Notes under the pieces: generated by a model
What the model saw: the letters and a program-made list of their open reading frames with translations, nothing else
Told to the model about the DNA's origin: nothing
Database searches by the model: none
Program-made: the position numbers and the translations under genes
In this document: piece by piece, positions 18,531-27,245 of the stretch
How the letters are laid out: each line of letters opens with the position of its first letter
Position numbering within the stretch: position 1 is the stretch's first letter
Source: Pseudarthrobacter sulfonivorans
Lineage (GTDB): Bacteria; Actinomycetota; Actinomycetes; Actinomycetales; Micrococcaceae
Direction: 5' to 3'
DNA length: 64,000 nucleotides
Assembly: GCF_001484605.1 (NCBI RefSeq)
Contig: NZ_CP013747.1
Location: 2,604,001 to 2,668,000, forward strand

Positions 18531-19120
18531 GCGTCAACCTGACCCTGCTGACCGTTATGGGTGCCCTGTATGCGTGTGGCATCTACCTGATCCTGGAACG
18601 CAGCCTCACCCGCGTGCTGCTCGGGCTGATGCTGCTGGCCAACGCCACCAACCTGCTGATCCTGGCCACCGGCGGCTACGCAGGCCTGGCGCCGCTGTAC
18701 AACAAGGACACCGGCGCCCAGGAGTACTCGGACCCGCTTCCGCAGGCCCTGATCCTCACGTCGATCGTGATCTCGTTCGCGGTGACGGCCTTTATGCTCG
18801 GCATCATTTACCGCACCTGGGTCCTGGCCCGCCAGGATGAGATCCAGGACGACATCGAGGACCTCCGTGTCGCCGAGACGCCCCGCTTCGACGCCGAGGA
18901 TGACGCCCCGATTCCGGCCGAAACTTCGGAGTTTCCCCTGACCATGCTGGGCAGTGACGGGAGCGCCGTCTCGGACCACCGCACGGCTGCGGACGGCCCG
19001 GATGAGGCCGGGGGTTCCGTCACCGCCGGCGCTAAGGAGATTCCTGCCGGGGACGCCGCCGCCGAAGAGCAACCCGGCTCGCAGAACGTAACCCCTGGTC
19101 CCGAAGGAGGTGTGAAGTGA
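18527..19120 (+). CDS. mrpC: Na+/H+ antiporter subunit C (MrpC/MnhC)
   Basis: 197 aa. The first ~115 residues are a NuoK-like three-helix subunit (GALYACGIYLILERSLTRVLLGLMLLANATNLLIL). Family members usually stop near 110-125 residues; this one continues for about 80 acidic, Ala/Glu/Asp-rich residues without membrane segments, probably a disordered cytoplasmic tail. It overlaps mrpA by ATGA and mrpD by four bases. Confidence 0.94.
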   Translation: MSVNLTLLTVMGALYACGIYLILERSLTRVLLGLMLLANATNLLILATGGYAGLAPLYNKDTGAQEYSDPLPQALILTSIVISFAVTAFMLGIIYRTWVLARQDEIQDDIEDLRVAETPRFDAEDDAPIPAETSEFPLTMLGSDGSAVSDHRTAADGPDEAGGSVTAGAKEIPAGDAAAEEQPGSQNVTPGPEGGVK

Positions 19121-20724
19121 ACATCGCAAGCTTTGCCCCGCTCGCCGTCGTACTTCCCATCCTCGGTGCCGCCCTGGCCTTCCTGCTGATCCGGCACTCC
19201 CGCGCCCAGCGCGCGGTGAGCATCGGCGTGCTGTCCCTGACACTTCTGCTGGAGTGCCTGCTGCTGGCCTCCGTGTGGCACGGCGGAACGGCCGCCGTGA
19301 CCATCGGCGGCTGGCTGCCGCCGTGGGGCATCACCATGGTGGTGGACCAGTTCTCGTCCCTCATGCTCGTGGTGTCGTCGGCTATCAGCCTCGCTGTGCT
19401 GGTCTACGCCACCGGGCAGGGCATGGCCGACGGCGACCAGGACGCGCCGGTGTCGATCTTCCACCCCACCTACCTGATCCTGGTGGCCGGGGTGTCCAAC
19501 GCGTTCCTGTCAGGGGACCTGTTCAACCTGTACGTCGGCTTCGAGATCCTGCTGACGGCAAGCTATGTGCTGATGACACTGGGCGGCACCGGCCCCCGCA
19601 TCCGCGCCGGCGTCACCTACGTGGTGGTCTCCGTGGTGTCCTCCGTGCTGTTCCTGATCTCCATCGCGATGGTCTACGGCGCCACCGGAACCGTGAACAT
19701 GGCCGACCTCGCCATCAAGCTCGCGGACCTGGACGAGGGAACCCAGACCCTGCTGCACGTGATGCTGCTGGTGGCATTCGGCATCAAGGCGGCCGTGTTC
19801 CCACTGTCGTTCTGGCTGCCTGACTCCTACCCCACGGCGCCGGCGCCGGTCACCGCCGTGTTCGCCGGCCTGCTGACCAAAGTCGGTGTCTACGCGATGG
19901 TGCGCACGGAAACCCTGCTCTTCCCCGGGGACAGCCTGAACACTCCGCTGATGGTGGCGGCGCTGCTGACCATGGTGGTGGGGATCCTAGGCGCCTTGGC
20001 CCAGAGCGACATCAAACGTCTGTTGTCCTTCACCCTGGTCAGCCACATCGGCTATATGGTGTTCGGCCTGGCGATGTCCTCGGTGGCCGGGCTGGGCGCC
20101 GCCGTGTTCTACGTGGCCCACCACATCACCATCCAGACCAGCCTCTTCCTGGTTACGGGCCTGATCGAGCGCCGCGGCGGCAGCTCCTCCGTGGACCGGC
20201 TGGCAGGCCTCGCCAAGCTGTCACCCATCCTGGCCCTGCTCTTCTTTATCCCCGCCATGAACCTTGCCGGGATCCCGCCGTTCTCCGGATTCCTGGGGAA
20301 GGTGGGGCTCATCCAGGCGGGCATCGAACTGGGCACGCCCCTGGCCTACGCCCTGGTGATCGGCGGCGTGGTCACCAGCCTCCTGACCCTGCTGGCCGTG
20401 GCGAGAGTCTGGAACCGCGCGTTCTGGCGCAAGCCCTCGGACGCCGAGCACCCGGACCCCGTCCTGCTGGCTGAGCCCGAGGACGCGGACACCGGCAGCC
20501 GGGCCGGCCGCACCAACGTCACGCTGCTGCCCCGCACCATGGTGGGCTCAACCCTGGGCCTTGTGATCCTGGGCGTGTCACTCACGGTCTTCGCCGGGCC
20601 GCTGTTCACGGTCTCGGACCAGGCGGCCCAGGAAATGCTGGACAGGTCCTCCTACATCCAGGCGGTGCTCGGTGAGGACACCGAAGTTCCGCCGCTGGCC
20701 CTGAAAAACGGAGGGGGCAAATGA
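19117..20724 (+). CDS. mrpD: Na+/H+ antiporter subunit D (MrpD/MnhD)
   Basis: 535 aa, about 14 TM segments, NuoN/NuoM-like. FNLYVGFEILLTASYVLM, KAAVFPLSFWLPDSYPTAPAPVTAVFAGLLTKVG and SDIKRLLSFTLVSHIGYM are the proton-channel signature. MrpA and MrpD together are the presumed ion-translocating subunits of the hetero-oligomeric antiporter. Start ATG in a four-base overlap with mrpC, stop in a four-base overlap with mrpE. Confidence 0.95.
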   Translation: MNIASFAPLAVVLPILGAALAFLLIRHSRAQRAVSIGVLSLTLLLECLLLASVWHGGTAAVTIGGWLPPWGITMVVDQFSSLMLVVSSAISLAVLVYATGQGMADGDQDAPVSIFHPTYLILVAGVSNAFLSGDLFNLYVGFEILLTASYVLMTLGGTGPRIRAGVTYVVVSVVSSVLFLISIAMVYGATGTVNMADLAIKLADLDEGTQTLLHVMLLVAFGIKAAVFPLSFWLPDSYPTAPAPVTAVFAGLLTKVGVYAMVRTETLLFPGDSLNTPLMVAALLTMVVGILGALAQSDIKRLLSFTLVSHIGYMVFGLAMSSVAGLGAAVFYVAHHITIQTSLFLVTGLIERRGGSSSVDRLAGLAKLSPILALLFFIPAMNLAGIPPFSGFLGKVGLIQAGIELGTPLAYALVIGGVVTSLLTLLAVARVWNRAFWRKPSDAEHPDPVLLAEPEDADTGSRAGRTNVTLLPRTMVGSTLGLVILGVSLTVFAGPLFTVSDQAAQEMLDRSSYIQAVLGEDTEVPPLALKNGGGK

Positions 20725-21266
20725 GCCGCCGGCGGATTTCCCTGCGCCAGGAGCTTCCCCTGCTGGTCTGGCTGGTGATTGTCTGGGGCGCGCTCTGGCA
20801 GGACTTCAGCCCCGGCAACCTGCTCTTCGGCGCGTTGCTGGCTGTGCTCGTGGCGAGGATGTTCTACCTGCCGCCGGTGGAAGTCAGCGGCCGCTTCAAC
20901 ATCCTGCACGCCGCGCCCTTCGCCCTGCGGTTCCTCGGCCGGGTGGCGGCAGCGAGCATCGAGGTCATGTACCTGGCGGCCGTCCGCGGACCGAAGGTGA
21001 TCAGCGCCGTCGTCGCTGTCCCGCTGCGCAGCCACCAGGACCTGATGGTCACCGCCGTGGGGCACGTGATCTCGCTGATCCCGGGCTCCCTGGTGGTGGA
21101 GGTGGACCGGTCAACGTCCACCCTGTACCTCCACGCGCTCAACGTCAGCAGCTCGGAAGAGGTCGAGAACCTGCGCAAGGAAGTTCGCTCCATCGAAGCG
21201 GGCCTGATCAGGATCATGGGCACCCGCGAAGAACTCGAAGCAATCCGGCAGGAGGCCGCAGCATGA
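20721..21266 (+). CDS. mrpE: Na+/H+ antiporter subunit E (MrpE/MnhE)
   Basis: 181 aa. LPLLVWLVIVWGALWQDFSPGNLLFGALLAV forms the N-terminal membrane part, and VGHVISLIPGSLVVEVDRSTSTLYLHALNV is the conserved MrpE C-terminal domain. Small accessory subunit needed for assembly of the Mrp complex. ATGA overlaps on both sides. Confidence 0.94.
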   Translation: MSRRRISLRQELPLLVWLVIVWGALWQDFSPGNLLFGALLAVLVARMFYLPPVEVSGRFNILHAAPFALRFLGRVAAASIEVMYLAAVRGPKVISAVVAVPLRSHQDLMVTAVGHVISLIPGSLVVEVDRSTSTLYLHALNVSSSEEVENLRKEVRSIEAGLIRIMGTREELEAIRQEAAA

Positions 21267-21541
21267 TGCAGACCGTCCTGGCTGTCACGGCAGTCATTCT
21301 TTCGCTGGCAGCCGCAGGAGCCATCATCAGGATCTCCCGCGGCCCGTCGCTGCTGGACAGGGTGCTGGCCTCCGACGTCCTGCTCGCGATCCTCGGTGCG
21401 GCCCTGTGCATCGACATGGCCGTCAACCGGCACCTGAACAACCTGATGCTGCTGGTGGCGCTGTCCGTGGTCGGCTTCATCGGGTCGGTTACCGTTGCGC
21501 GCTACGTGGCCGACCGGCGGGAGCAAGCCAATGAATCCTGA
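21263..21541 (+). CDS. mrpF: Na+/H+ antiporter subunit F (MrpF/MnhF)
   Basis: 92 aa with three TM helices; RISRGPSLLDRVLASDVLLAILGAALCIDM is the MrpF signature. It overlaps mrpE by four bases and mrpG by eleven. Confidence 0.93.
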   Translation: MMQTVLAVTAVILSLAAAGAIIRISRGPSLLDRVLASDVLLAILGAALCIDMAVNRHLNNLMLLVALSVVGFIGSVTVARYVADRREQANES

Positions 21542-21953
21542 GGCCAGCGTGGTTGACAACGTCATCGATACTGTGTCGGCGGTGTTCCTGGTGGTGGGTG
21601 CCCTTATGTCGCTCGCCGCCGCCGTGGGCCTGCTCCGCTTCCCGGACCTGCTGAGCCGCATGCACGCGGCCACCAAGCCCCAGGTGCTGGGGCTGTTCCT
21701 GCTCCTGGCGGCCATCGGCCTGCAGCTGCGCACCTGGTGGGTGTGGCCGGTGCTGCTGGTGGCCTGGATCTTCCAGCTGCTGACGGTGCCGGTTTCCGCC
21801 CACATGGTGGGCCGCGCCGGTTACCGGACCAAACACCTGCACCGTGAGCTGCTCAGCTCCGATGAACTCGAAGCCGTGGTTCAGAAGGCGGCCCAGTCGG
21901 CCCGGGATGAGTCATCCCGGGATGAAGCGTCCGACGGCGGCCGGCGGGACTGA
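21531..21953 (+). CDS. mrpG: Na+/H+ antiporter subunit G (MrpG/MnhG)
   Basis: 140 aa from the ATG at 21531, which is preceded by GGGAG; an upstream in-frame start at 21495 lies deep inside mrpF and is unlikely. VGLLRFPDLLSRMHAATKPQVLGLFLLL is the MrpG motif. The last ~40 residues are a charged soluble tail. Completes the set A/B-C-D-E-F-G, so the operon appears functional for Na+/H+ exchange and pH homeostasis. No terminator of note follows. Confidence 0.93.
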   Translation: MNPEASVVDNVIDTVSAVFLVVGALMSLAAAVGLLRFPDLLSRMHAATKPQVLGLFLLLAAIGLQLRTWWVWPVLLVAWIFQLLTVPVSAHMVGRAGYRTKHLHRELLSSDELEAVVQKAAQSARDESSRDEASDGGRRD

Positions 21954-21980
21954 GCGTCACTGCCGGACTGCTTGCCAGGG

Positions 21981-22244
21981 TTAGACGATGTCCTGGGACT
22001 TGGCGAAGCGGGTGATGGCCCGCTGCGTGCCGCGGTTGGCGAGCACCTGGATGATGGTGCTGACCGAGGCCGAAATGAGCGCGAACGTCAGGGCCGAGCG
22101 CAGGGTGGTGGGAGTGTCTTCGTCCTTGCCGGTGGGAGGCTTCCGGCCGGTGGACTTTTCCCACACGGTATTGACCACCTTCGTGCCGACGAATCCGGCG
22201 CCGAGGCTGATTGCAGTGCCGAGCAGCTTGATGAACAGGTTCAT
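21981..22244 (-). CDS. DUF4235 membrane protein
   Basis: 87 aa. MNLFIKLLGTAISLGAGFVGTKVVNTVWEKSTGRKPP, then a linker and TLRSALTFALISASVSTIIQVLANRGTQRAI, matches the small two-helix DUF4235 family of actinobacteria. Function unknown. Convergent with mrpG, 27 bases apart. Confidence 0.85.
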   Translation of the reverse strand: MNLFIKLLGTAISLGAGFVGTKVVNTVWEKSTGRKPPTGKDEDTPTTLRSALTFALISASVSTIIQVLANRGTQRAITRFAKSQDIV

Positions 22245-22285
22245 TCGTTGAACTCCTTGTGAGCGGATCCGGGACTTCCTTTAGC

Positions 22286-22828
22286 CTAACCCGGCTGCAT
22301 GGACTCCAGAATCTCCCGCAGGGCTTCCACCACCAGATCGTGGTCCTGCTGCTGGGGCAGGCCCGAGACCGTCACCGTGGCCACTGCACCCACACCGGCG
22401 ACGTAGACCGGGAAGCAGCCGCCGTGCGGGGCGTAGGTGGACTCGTCGAACCAGCCGTGGTCCTCGATCCGACCGCCGTGCAGCCTGCCGCGGAGGCCCA
22501 CCAGCAACGAAGGGATCTCATACCTGGCGGCGGTGCGCTGCTTCGCCCGGACCCAGTGCTCGTTGTCCGGGGTGGCGCCGTCCAGGGCCACGTGGAACAG
22601 GACCTGGTCACCCTTGGTGATGTCGATCGCGATGGGCAGCTTTCGGCTCTTGCCCAGCTCCACCAGGAGCAGCCCGAGGTTGAGGGAGTCGTCCTTGCTG
22701 AAATGCGGAAACTGCAGCTCGTTGATCTCGGCTTCGACCCGGGCAATCAGGGCCTCCAGCAGCCCCGCCGGCTGGGGCACCGTCGAATCGGGATTGAACG
22801 CAGTCACAGTCGGGTTGTTGGCAGTCAT
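22286..22828 (-). CDS. UPF0303/HbpS-like (heme-degrading domain) protein
   Basis: 180 aa from the ATG at 22828. The order ELGKSRKLPIAIDI, GDQVLFHVALDGATPDNEHWVRAKQRTAAR, then GGCFPVYVAGVGAVATVTVSGLPQQQDHDLVVEAL is that of the UPF0303 branch of the HbpS/GlcG-like fold, often labelled heme-degrading domain protein. Direct proof of heme binding is lacking for most members. Divergent from the TPP-riboswitch transcription unit. Confidence 0.8.
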   Translation of the reverse strand: MTANNPTVTAFNPDSTVPQPAGLLEALIARVEAEINELQFPHFSKDDSLNLGLLLVELGKSRKLPIAIDITKGDQVLFHVALDGATPDNEHWVRAKQRTAARYEIPSLLVGLRGRLHGGRIEDHGWFDESTYAPHGGCFPVYVAGVGAVATVTVSGLPQQQDHDLVVEALREILESMQPG

Positions 22829-22890
22829 GGCCCACAATCTACCCCGCCCGCGGTGTAAACTGGAGCACGCCCATCAGGGCAGATTTATTA

Positions 22891-23085
22891 CGACAGGGGA
22901 GCGCCGCCGTCGGACATCACTGGCATTGCCAGGGAACCGCAGGTGGGCGCTGAGAGTGCGGACAGCCGCAGACCCTCGAACCTGATCCGGTTAGTACCGG
23001 CGCAAGGGAGTCGAGTTCTCGAAGTGTCCGGAAACGGCGGCAGCGCCGCACGCCGGGGCACTTTCCCCTCCTGTTCCTCAGGAGG
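22891..23085 (+). promoter_or_regulatory. TPP riboswitch (THI element) with RBS-sequestering hairpin
   Basis: The aptamer spans about 22891-23013. It has the hallmark CTGAGAGTGCGGACAG...ACCCT, GAACCTGATCCGGTTAGTACCGG and AGGGAGT segments, closed by CGAC/GTCG. Downstream, AAGTGTCCGG and CCGGGGCACTT can pair. The immediate leader has CCTCCTG (23067-23073) complementary to CAGGAGG (23079-23085), which contains the ykoE Shine-Dalgarno sequence six bases before the ATG. The platform therefore looks translational: TPP binding would hide the ribosome site. A -10-like TAAACT sits at 22856-22861. Confidence 0.95.
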
Positions 23086-23091
23086 ACCAAA

Positions 23092-23742
23092 ATGACAACT
23101 GCAGCAATCAAAAAGACCGGCAATACCTGGCGCGTTGTGGACATCGTGGTGGCGGCACTCATCGCCATCACCGGCGGCGTGATCTTCTGGGCCTGGTCCC
23201 AGGGCGCCGGCATCGTCTCCGCCCCCATGAACGCCGTTTACCCCCCGCTGACCGGCCTGATCGCCGGCGGCTGGATGATCCCGGCAGTGCTGGGCATGCT
23301 CATCATCCGCAAACCCGGCGCGGCGCTCTTCTGCGAAGCGGTGGCCGCCACCGGCGAACTCATCATGGGCTCGCAGTACGGCGCCACGGTGCTGATCTCC
23401 GGCCTCCTGCAGGGCCTGGGCGCCGAGCTGGTGTTCTTCCTGCTGGTGTACGGCAACTTCCGGTTCAAGTCCTTCCTGCACCAGAAGTACAACCTCATCG
23501 CCGCGCTGCTGGCCGGTGCCGGGGCGGGCCTGTTCTGCGGCCTCAATGACTCGTTCCTGCCGTGGGGCTGGAACATCGCCTACGAGCCCGGCGACAAGCT
23601 CGCGTACATCGTGTTCTGCACCATCTCCGGCGCAGTGATTGCAGGTGCCTTGTCCTGGATCGCCACCCGCGGCCTGGCCAGAACCGGTGTGCTGAGCTCG
23701 TTCGCGTCCCGGAAGGCAGCGTCGGAGCCCGTCTTCAACTGA
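23092..23742 (+). CDS. ykoE: ECF transporter substrate-binding S component, YkoE-type (thiamine/HMP)
   Basis: 216 aa with about five or six TM helices. WRVVDIVVAALIAITGGVIFWAW, MNAVYPPLTGLIAGGWMIPAVLGMLIIRKPGAALF and LNDSFLPWGWNIAY are YkoE family features. Family knowledge: the membrane S component of a thiamine-pathway transporter (thiamine or its HMP moiety). Its position directly behind a TPP riboswitch supports this. The stop overlaps the ATG of the ATPase gene by one base (TGATG). Confidence 0.94.
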   Translation: MTTAAIKKTGNTWRVVDIVVAALIAITGGVIFWAWSQGAGIVSAPMNAVYPPLTGLIAGGWMIPAVLGMLIIRKPGAALFCEAVAATGELIMGSQYGATVLISGLLQGLGAELVFFLLVYGNFRFKSFLHQKYNLIAALLAGAGAGLFCGLNDSFLPWGWNIAYEPGDKLAYIVFCTISGAVIAGALSWIATRGLARTGVLSSFASRKAASEPVFN

Positions 23743-25382
23743 TGACCGCTTCCGACGCCGGTGCATCCGGAGTGCGCCCCGCCGCGGTGTCCGCCCGTGG
23801 CTGGGGCTGGCGGCATGCGGGACGTTCCGCCCCCGCCGTCCAGGGCCTCGACCTCGACATCGCTCCCGGCGAGCGGGTGCTGCTGCTGGGCCCGTCGGGC
23901 GCCGGCAAGTCAACGCTGCTGCACGCGCTCGCAGGGGTGCTGGGGGATGAAGGGGACGACGCCGACGAAACCGGTTCGCTGCTGATCGACGGTTTGGTGC
24001 CCCGCGGGCAGCGCGGCCGCTCGGGCCTGATGCAGCAGGATCCGGAAACGCAGGTGGTCCTTTCCCGGCTGGGCGACGACGTCGCCTTCGGCGCCGAGAA
24101 CCTCGCCGTTCCGCGGGACGAGATCTGGCGGCGCGTCCATGAAGCGCTCGACGACGTCGGGCTGCGGAGTGCCGGGGGCGGCGGTTTGAACGACGGCGGC
24201 GGGTCAGGTTTGGACGCCGACGGCGGGCCAGGTGCCGCCGGGCTCGCGCTGGACCACCCGACGTCGGCCCTCTCGGGCGGGCAGAAGCAGCGCCTGGCGC
24301 TGGCCGGGATCCTCGCGATGCGGCCGGGGCTGATCCTGCTGGATGAGCCCACCGCAAACCTCGATCCCGCCGGCGTGCTGGAAGTCAGGGACGCCGTGGG
24401 CCGCTGCCTGGACAAAACCGGCGCCACCCTCGTTGTGGTGGAACATCGCGTGTCCGTCTGGAAGGACCTGGTGGACCGGATTGTGGTGCTCCAGCCAGGC
24501 TCGGCGGCGGGTCCCGCTGGAAGTTCCGCCGCCACGTCCGCCGTCCTGCTGGACGGGCCGCCGGACCAGGTGCTTGCGGAGGCGCGGGACATGCTGATCG
24601 GCGCGGGCGTCTGGGTGCCGGGGTATGTTCCGGCAACCCGCCGCCGCGTGTCCGCAGGCTCCGGTGACCTGCTGCTGGCTGCCGAGGACCTTGCCGTCTC
24701 CCGCGAGCGTCCGCGGCGCCGCGGCCTCCGGACCATCCCGCCCGTACCGGTGCAGCAGGGCATCACGGCCCAGGTCCGTTCCGGCCAGGCACTCACCGTC
24801 ACGGGGCCCAACGGCGCCGGAAAGTCAACGTTTGCGCTGACGCTCGCCGGACTTCTTGCGCCGGTGGCGGGGAAGGTGTCCGCCGCCGTCGAGCTTTCCG
24901 AGGGGGCCGGGATCGATCCCTTCAAATGGAAAGCCAACCAGCTGATTTCCCGCATCGGAACCGTCTTCCAGGAACCCGAGCACCAGTTCGTGACGGGCCG
25001 CGTGCTGGACGAACTGATGTTCGGCCCGCGGCACCTGGGGCATGGCGAGGAGCGGGTTGATGAGCTGCTGGAACGGCTGCGCCTGACGCACCTGGTGGAC
25101 GCCAATCCGTACACGCTCTCGGGAGGCGAAAAGCGGCGCCTCTCGGTGGCCACTGTCCTCGCGGCCCACCCTCGTGTGCTGGTCCTCGACGAGCCGACGT
25201 TCGGCCAGGATGCCAACACCTGGGCCGAGCTCGCATCATTCCTCTCAGAACTGCTCGACGCCGGGACCTCCGTGGTTTCCGTGACCCATGACCAGGAATT
25301 CAGCGCCGTCCTGGGCGGAGCTGAACTGCGGCTGGGCCCGGCCTCTCGCGGCGGCGCCCGCCAGGAAGCAGATGCGGCATGA
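23742..25382 (+). CDS. ykoD: ECF transporter double ATPase, YkoD-type
   Basis: 546 aa with two ABC ATPase cassettes in tandem. The first has Walker A GPSGAGKST, signature LSGGQKQRL and Walker B LILLDEPTANLDP. The second has GPNGAGKST, LSGGEKRRL and VLVLDEPTFGQD. A single gene thus supplies both energising subunits (EcfA1/A2). The start at 23742 is in the TGATG overlap with ykoE; an in-frame start 180 bases earlier lies within ykoE and is rejected. It overlaps the permease gene by four bases. Confidence 0.94.
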   Translation: MTASDAGASGVRPAAVSARGWGWRHAGRSAPAVQGLDLDIAPGERVLLLGPSGAGKSTLLHALAGVLGDEGDDADETGSLLIDGLVPRGQRGRSGLMQQDPETQVVLSRLGDDVAFGAENLAVPRDEIWRRVHEALDDVGLRSAGGGGLNDGGGSGLDADGGPGAAGLALDHPTSALSGGQKQRLALAGILAMRPGLILLDEPTANLDPAGVLEVRDAVGRCLDKTGATLVVVEHRVSVWKDLVDRIVVLQPGSAAGPAGSSAATSAVLLDGPPDQVLAEARDMLIGAGVWVPGYVPATRRRVSAGSGDLLLAAEDLAVSRERPRRRGLRTIPPVPVQQGITAQVRSGQALTVTGPNGAGKSTFALTLAGLLAPVAGKVSAAVELSEGAGIDPFKWKANQLISRIGTVFQEPEHQFVTGRVLDELMFGPRHLGHGEERVDELLERLRLTHLVDANPYTLSGGEKRRLSVATVLAAHPRVLVLDEPTFGQDANTWAELASFLSELLDAGTSVVSVTHDQEFSAVLGGAELRLGPASRGGARQEADAA

Positions 25383-26173
25383 GGGATGCCCTGACCCTCC
25401 GCGGCAACCGCGCGCTGCTGACCCGCGCCAACCCGCTGGCCAAGTTCGCCGTCGTCTTCCTCATCACCCTGGTGCTGGCGCTCTCCATCGACTGGGTGTC
25501 TGCCTCGGTGGCGCTTGGGGCCGAGCTGGCGCTCTTCCCTCTGGCGGGCCTCACCCTGCGCCTGCTGTGGCAGCGCGGCTGGCCGCTCATCATCGCGGCA
25601 GCCCTGGGCGGCTGGAGCACGGCGATCGTCGCGGCGGACAGCGGCGCTGTCCTGCTCGACGTCGGGATTTGGTCCATCAGCGAGGGTTCCCTTCAGCTGG
25701 GAATCGGTTTTATGCTGCGCGGCCTCGCGATTGCCCTGCCGGCGATCCTGCTTATGACCTGCACGGACCCCACCGACCTTGCCGATGCGCTGGCCCAGAA
25801 AGCCCGGCTGCCGCACCGTTTTGTCCTTGGCACGCTGGCCGCGATGCGGCTGGTGGGACTGATGGCCGAGGAATGGCAGACCATCGGCATGGCGCGGCGG
25901 GCCCGCGGCGTGGGCTCGCAGGGCAGCCCGCTGCAACGGCTGCGGGCCACCCTCGGGCAGAGTTTCGGGCTCCTGGTCCAGGCCATCCGCCGGGCGTCCC
26001 GGCTGGCCATCACCATGGAAGCGCGCGGTTTTGGCACCGGGCAGCGGACGTGGGCACGGGAATCCACGTATTCAATGCTGGACGCCTGGGTGCTGGCGGG
26101 CGGCGTGCTGATCGCGGCGGCTGCTGTGGTTTCCGCGGCTGTAATGGGGACATGGAACTTCGTCTGGCGCTAG
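25379..26173 (+). CDS. ykoC: ECF transporter transmembrane T component, YkoC-type
   Basis: 264 aa, about six TM helices. NPLAKFAVVFLITLVLAL at the N-terminus and two coupling-helix motifs, IGMARRARGVGSQ and ITMEARGFGTGQR (the A-R-G signature contacting the ATPases), identify EcfT. Completes the S-A1A2-T set of a riboswitch-controlled thiamine-precursor importer. Confidence 0.93.
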   Translation: MRDALTLRGNRALLTRANPLAKFAVVFLITLVLALSIDWVSASVALGAELALFPLAGLTLRLLWQRGWPLIIAAALGGWSTAIVAADSGAVLLDVGIWSISEGSLQLGIGFMLRGLAIALPAILLMTCTDPTDLADALAQKARLPHRFVLGTLAAMRLVGLMAEEWQTIGMARRARGVGSQGSPLQRLRATLGQSFGLLVQAIRRASRLAITMEARGFGTGQRTWARESTYSMLDAWVLAGGVLIAAAAVVSAAVMGTWNFVWR

Positions 26174-26221
26174 TCCGGGCGGGCCATGCTTCTGGATTCT
26201 GGCTACGCCGCGCTGTGCTTG

Positions 26222-27055
26222 CTAAATGCACGAGTGGTCGTAGTCGAAGCCCCTGGAGACGAACTGGGTCAGGATGACTGTGCCGCCGGGTGTTAGCGGC
26301 GCATTCGAGCAGTTGGCCGTGGCTCCGAAGGCCGTGCGGGCGCCTGCCAGCCAGCTGGGCAGGGCATAAAGGCTGCTGGAGGTGCTGACGGTGCCCACGA
26401 TCTGTCCCCATTGATAGGCCGAGGAGTAGATGCCGACGTCGGCGCCGATGCTGTGAAAGAAGTCGGTCATACCTTCCAGGACAGCACGGTTGGCATTCTT
26501 GTCGGGGGACCAGCTGTTGCCGGTTTCAACATCGAGCCACCACAGGTAGTCCGAGGGGCTGCTGATGCCACGGATGTAGGCGTCGTCGTACGCTTTGGCG
26601 TAGCCGTACATATAGGCGCACGCAGTGCCAACGTCCTTGTCCTCGCAGGTGCCGTAGGGGTTGGATGCGGCCTGGGATTCCGGGTAGCTGTTACTGGTGG
26701 GCCACCAGGAGCCAGTGAGCTCCGGGTTGGCGGTGTTGACGTAAAGTGCGACGGACGGCTGATCGGTCGGGTTCACCGTGATGGCTTCGGCCCAGCGGAG
26801 CAGTTCGGCGAGGCAGGGGTTAGTGGTGTTGGCCAGGCCATTGTTGACGCCCACGATCCCGAAAGCTGACGCGGCGGGAAGGGCCTTGTTGCATTGAGGC
26901 CACGAGACATCGTTACCCAATGCCAACTCGGCGCCCTCGCCGGGTGAAGGGGCGGCCACGGACACCGGCGCCACGATAATCCCGCAAAGGGCCATGAGCA
27001 GACACAAGATGGCACACGCTAAAGCACGGGATGCTGTAGCCGCATTCCCATACAT
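26222..27055 (-). CDS. Secreted glycoside-hydrolase-like (GH25-like TIM barrel) protein
   Basis: 277 aa from the ATG at 27055, chosen because AGGAGG lies six bases before it; the frame is open to 27142. The signal peptide is RALACAILCLLMALCGIIVAPVSVAAP. The mature part contains GNDVSWPQCNKALP, FGIVGVNNGLANTTNPCLAELLRWA, VALYVNTANP, YLWWLDVETGNSW and VGIYSSAYQWGQI. This is the order of a lysozyme-like GH25 or DUF1906 barrel, with candidate acids in WLDVE. Cysteines may form disulfides. Substrate (peptidoglycan or other glycan) is not certain. Divergent from the HTH-MurA gene. Confidence 0.75.
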   Translation of the reverse strand: MYGNAATASRALACAILCLLMALCGIIVAPVSVAAPSPGEGAELALGNDVSWPQCNKALPAASAFGIVGVNNGLANTTNPCLAELLRWAEAITVNPTDQPSVALYVNTANPELTGSWWPTSNSYPESQAASNPYGTCEDKDVGTACAYMYGYAKAYDDAYIRGISSPSDYLWWLDVETGNSWSPDKNANRAVLEGMTDFFHSIGADVGIYSSAYQWGQIVGTVSTSSSLYALPSWLAGARTAFGATANCSNAPLTPGGTVILTQFVSRGFDYDHSCI

Positions 27056-27245
27056 GGCAGGCCTCCTGCATGGCATTTTTCCGCTTTTCGGGTGAACCCG
27101 ATGTTTCAGTCTCCCGCCGGGCGGGTACGGGGTCAAGGGCAACCATCAATGAGCAGCTATCTCATGAGTCGGGTATTTGCTGGGAATTCAGTCGACACTC
27201 CGGTTCATATCCCATCGAATAGCTCATCTGTGATATTTTTTTGTT

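Noticed and set aside
23735..25936. 733-codon antisense frame across the ykoD ATPase
   Set aside because: Ser/Arg/Pro-rich shadow of two well-defined ABC cassettes.
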